Origin: Alistipes senegalensis JC50
GTDB lineage: Bacteria; Bacteroidota; Bacteroidia; Bacteroidales; Rikenellaceae
Direction of reading: 5' to 3'
Assembly: GCF_025145645.1 (NCBI RefSeq)
Contig: NZ_CP102252.1
Span: forward strand, 1,984,001-2,048,000
Length of the DNA stretch: 64,000 nt
Shown here: positions 61,695 to 64,000 of the stretch, one piece after another
Numbering within the stretch: position 1 is the stretch's first letter
Layout: each line of letters opens with the position of its first letter
Translations under genes and position numbers: made by a program
Notes under the pieces: model-generated
Told to the model about the DNA's origin: nothing
Seen by the model: the letters and a program-made list of their open reading frames with translations, nothing else
The model's database searches: none

Positions 61695-63938
61695 TTAGTC
61701 CTCCTTGTGTTCATGGCGCTCCCGGCGTTCCCCGCGGTCGCGGCGTTCGCCGCGCTCTCCGCGTTCGGGACGCGGGCGGCGTTCCCGCTCCACATAGCCT
61801 TCGGGCTTGGGAAGCAGCGCCTTGCGCGACAGCTTGAGTTTGTTGGTCTTGGGGTCTACGCCGATCAGCTTGACATCGATCTCGTCGCCCTCTTTCAGAC
61901 CGGTCTCCTCCATGGTCTCGAAACGCTTGTAGTCGATCTCCGAGATGTGGAGCAGGGCATCCTTGCCGGGCATGATCTCGACGAAGGCGCCGAACGCCAC
62001 GATCGAACGGATTTTGCCGTGGTACGTCTCGCCCACCTCGGGAATGGCCACGATCGCCTTGATGCGCGCCAGAGCGCCGTCGAGAGCCGCCTTGTCGATG
62101 CCGAAGATATCGACATAGCCCAGATTGTTGTTCTCGGTGATGGTGATGGTGGTGTTCGTGGTCTTCTGAATGTCCTGAATGACCTTTCCGCCCGGGCCGA
62201 TCACCGAACCGATCATATCCTGCGGGATGGTGATCTGTACGATGCGCGGCACGCAGGGCTTGTAGTCCGCGCGCGGCTCGGCGATGCACTCGGTGAGTTT
62301 GCCGAGGATGTGCATGCGGCCTTTGCGGGCCTGCTCCAATGCGGCGGCCAGCACCTCGTAGGAGAGTCCGTCCACCTTGATGTCCATCTGCGTGGCGGTG
62401 ATGCCGTCCTTGGTGCCCGTCACCTTGAAGTCCATGTCGCCCAGGTGGTCTTCATCGCCCAGAATGTCCGACAGCACGGCCCACTTGCCGGTCTCGGAGT
62501 CGGAGATCAGACCCATGGCGATGCCCGACACGGGTTTCTTGATCTTCACGCCGGCGTCCATCAGCGCGAGGGTTCCGGCGCAGACCGTCGCCATCGACGA
62601 CGAGCCGTTCGATTCGAGGATGTCCGACACGACGCGCACGGCGTAGGGGTTTTCGTCGCCCAGCGGGATCATCGGCTTCAGGGCGCGCCATGCCAGGTGG
62701 CCGTGGCCGATCTCGCGGCGGCTCAGGCCGCGTGCGGCCTTGGCCTCGCCCGTCGAGAAGGGCGGGAAGTTATAGTGGAGCACGAATTGCTCGGTGCCCT
62801 GCACGAGCACTTCGTCCTTGACCTTCTCGTCGAGTTTCGTGCCGAGCGTCACGGTCGTGAGCGACTGGGTTTCGCCGCGGGTGAAGATCGCCGAGCCGTG
62901 GGCTGCGGGCAGGTAGCCCACCTCGCACCAGATCGGGCGGATCTCGTCGGTCTTGCGGCCGTCGAGGCGCTTGCCCTCGTCGAGGATCATGTTGCGCATG
63001 GCCTTCTTCTGCACGTCGTCGTGGAAATATTTGTGGATCAGCGGGGCCTTCTCCACGAGCTCCTCCTCCGAGTAGCGGGCCGCGAACTCGGCTTCGAGGG
63101 CGTTGAACTTATCCTCGCGCTCGTGCTTCATCGTACCGCTCGTGGCAATGGCGTAAGCCTTGTCATAGAGCTCCTTGATGATCGTCTGGCGAAGCTCTTC
63201 GTCGTTGACCTCGTGGCAGTAGGTGCGCTTCACGTCCTTGCCCAGCTCCTTCGAAAGCTCGATCTGTACGGCGCAGTGCTTCTTGATCTCCTCGTGCGCG
63301 AACTTGATGGCGCCGAGCATGACCTCTTCCGAAACCTCCTTCATCTCGCCCTCGACCATCAGGATATTGTCGATCGTACCTCCGACCATGATGTCGAGGT
63401 CTACCTTCTCCATGTCCGAGTAGTTGGGGTTGATGACGTACTCACCGTCGATGCGGGCCACGCGGACCTCCGAGATGGGGCCGCCGAACGGGATGTCCGA
63501 CACGGCCAGCGCGGCCGATGCGGCCAGTCCGGCCAGTGCGTCGGGCTGAATGTCCTTGTCGGCCGAGATGAGGGTGACCGTCACATAGACTTCGGCGTGG
63601 TAGTCTGCGGGGAACAGGGGGCGGAGCGCGCGGTCGATCAGCCGTGCGACGAGGATTTCGCTGTCGTTGGCGCGGCCTTCGCGCTTCATGAAGCCGCCGG
63701 GATAGCGGCCTATGGAGGCGTACTTCTCCTTGTACTCTACCTGCAAGGGCATGAAATCGGTGTCGGGTTTTGCATCCTTGGCGGCCACCACGGTGCCGAG
63801 GAGCATCGTGTCGCCCATCTTGACGACGACCGAGCCGTCGGCCTGCTTGGCCAGTTTGCCCGTTTCGATCTCGATCTGGCGTCCGTCGGCCAGCGCGATC
63901 GTTTTGCGGACTGCGTTGTACAGCTTCTTTTCTTCCAT
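61695..63938 (-). CDS. pnp: Polyribonucleotide nucleotidyltransferase
   Basis: 747 residues from ATG 63938. Two RNase PH domains (first: PLQVEYKEKYASIGRYPGGFMKREGR; second: FTRGETQSLTTVTLG, SDILGDEDHLGDMDFKV with the catalytic aspartates), a KH domain (IGSVIGPGGKVIQDI) and an S1 domain (GKIRSIVAFGAFVEI). PNPase degrades RNA 3' to 5' with phosphate and adds tails. After S1 there is a ~30-residue tail rich in R/E/H (PERGERGERR pattern), probably an RNA-contact or partner-docking extension. The 62 bases between 63939 and the window end hold only part of its leader. Confidence 0.96.
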   Translation of the reverse strand: MEEKKLYNAVRKTIALADGRQIEIETGKLAKQADGSVVVKMGDTMLLGTVVAAKDAKPDTDFMPLQVEYKEKYASIGRYPGGFMKREGRANDSEILVARLIDRALRPLFPADYHAEVYVTVTLISADKDIQPDALAGLAASAALAVSDIPFGGPISEVRVARIDGEYVINPNYSDMEKVDLDIMVGGTIDNILMVEGEMKEVSEEVMLGAIKFAHEEIKKHCAVQIELSKELGKDVKRTYCHEVNDEELRQTIIKELYDKAYAIATSGTMKHEREDKFNALEAEFAARYSEEELVEKAPLIHKYFHDDVQKKAMRNMILDEGKRLDGRKTDEIRPIWCEVGYLPAAHGSAIFTRGETQSLTTVTLGTKLDEKVKDEVLVQGTEQFVLHYNFPPFSTGEAKAARGLSRREIGHGHLAWRALKPMIPLGDENPYAVRVVSDILESNGSSSMATVCAGTLALMDAGVKIKKPVSGIAMGLISDSETGKWAVLSDILGDEDHLGDMDFKVTGTKDGITATQMDIKVDGLSYEVLAAALEQARKGRMHILGKLTECIAEPRADYKPCVPRIVQITIPQDMIGSVIGPGGKVIQDIQKTTNTTITITENNNLGYVDIFGIDKAALDGALARIKAIVAIPEVGETYHGKIRSIVAFGAFVEIMPGKDALLHISEIDYKRFETMEETGLKEGDEIDVKLIGVDPKTNKLKLSRKALLPKPEGYVERERRPRPERGERGERRDRGERRERHEHKED

Positions 63939-64000
63939 AAAAATAAACCTATAATGTTTTTCGAATTGTTTTTTCACAATGAAAATGAAGGCAACCCCTC

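Overview
This window looks like a piece of a Bacteroidales chromosome, most likely Alistipes or a close Rikenellaceae relative. The evidence is: a SusC/SusD locus with DUF4843 and PKD-like lipoproteins; several families largely confined to Bacteroidetes (DUF4924, DUF3078, DUF6567, the rSAM-associated lipoprotein, a PiT transporter fused to a PhoU-like tail); an intermediate-length two-part IspG; GC-rich genes with AT-rich gaps; and a repeated promoter of the form TTTG-N19/20-TAnnTTTG, the known Bacteroidetes sigma-ABfr type. I see no rRNA, CRISPR array, transposase or phage genes. The genus is an inference; no database search was possible.

Layout. 1-227 holds the 3' end of a GH109/Gfo-Idh-MocA-type gene. 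288-10256 (minus) is one nutrient-uptake locus: a secreted zinc metalloprotease, SusC with an STN domain, SusD, a DUF4843 lipoprotein and a PKD-like lipoprotein. 10637-13828 (plus) encodes a membrane-anchored EEP phosphatase/nuclease and an orphan sensor histidine kinase. 13949-15525 is an AT-richer pocket with two small exported proteins, a strongly structured putative RNA with its own promoter, and tRNA-Thr(CGU). 15654-20955 holds cstA with a TPR protein, tdk-murA, rpmH and a GNAT enzyme. 20980-28714 (minus) holds DUF4924, the PiT transporter, an EF-G2-like factor with altered GTPase motifs, an SGNH hydrolase, a small membrane protein and a Xaa-Pro peptidase. 28863-34386 (minus) has an MFS exporter/LD-carboxypeptidase pair and a polyprenyl synthase/secreted protein/U32 operon.

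34504-42854 carries a ROK sugar kinase, a GxDLY-type SGNH esterase, a coiled-coil membrane protein, a DUF3108 protein, recG, an orphan rSAM-associated lipoprotein and ispG. 43030-49795 carries a WbqC-like gene whose 3' end overlaps a GH2-family protein lacking both expected catalytic glutamates, then a 1154-residue surface lipoprotein divergent from a small XRE regulator, with two perfect dyads between them. 49915-53223 is a tightly overlapped housekeeping operon (cvpA, rsgA, spoU-type methyltransferase, class-III aminotransferase). 53253-63938 holds nfo, a DUF3078/S41 protease operon, a three-gene operon of a membrane ferredoxin, a His-rich membrane protein and an ECF sigma factor, then deoC, an OmpA/TPR lipoprotein and pnp.

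The signals most worth following are: the ferredoxin/His-rich protein/ECF sigma operon, whose two membrane proteins share a transmembrane motif; the structured RNA at about 14955-15122; the XRE/surface-lipoprotein dyads; a dispersed 3'-end hairpin repeat whose stem covaries while its loop and tail are kept; and a recurrent promoter cassette in front of murA, the MFS gene, the peptidase gene and the GH2 gene.
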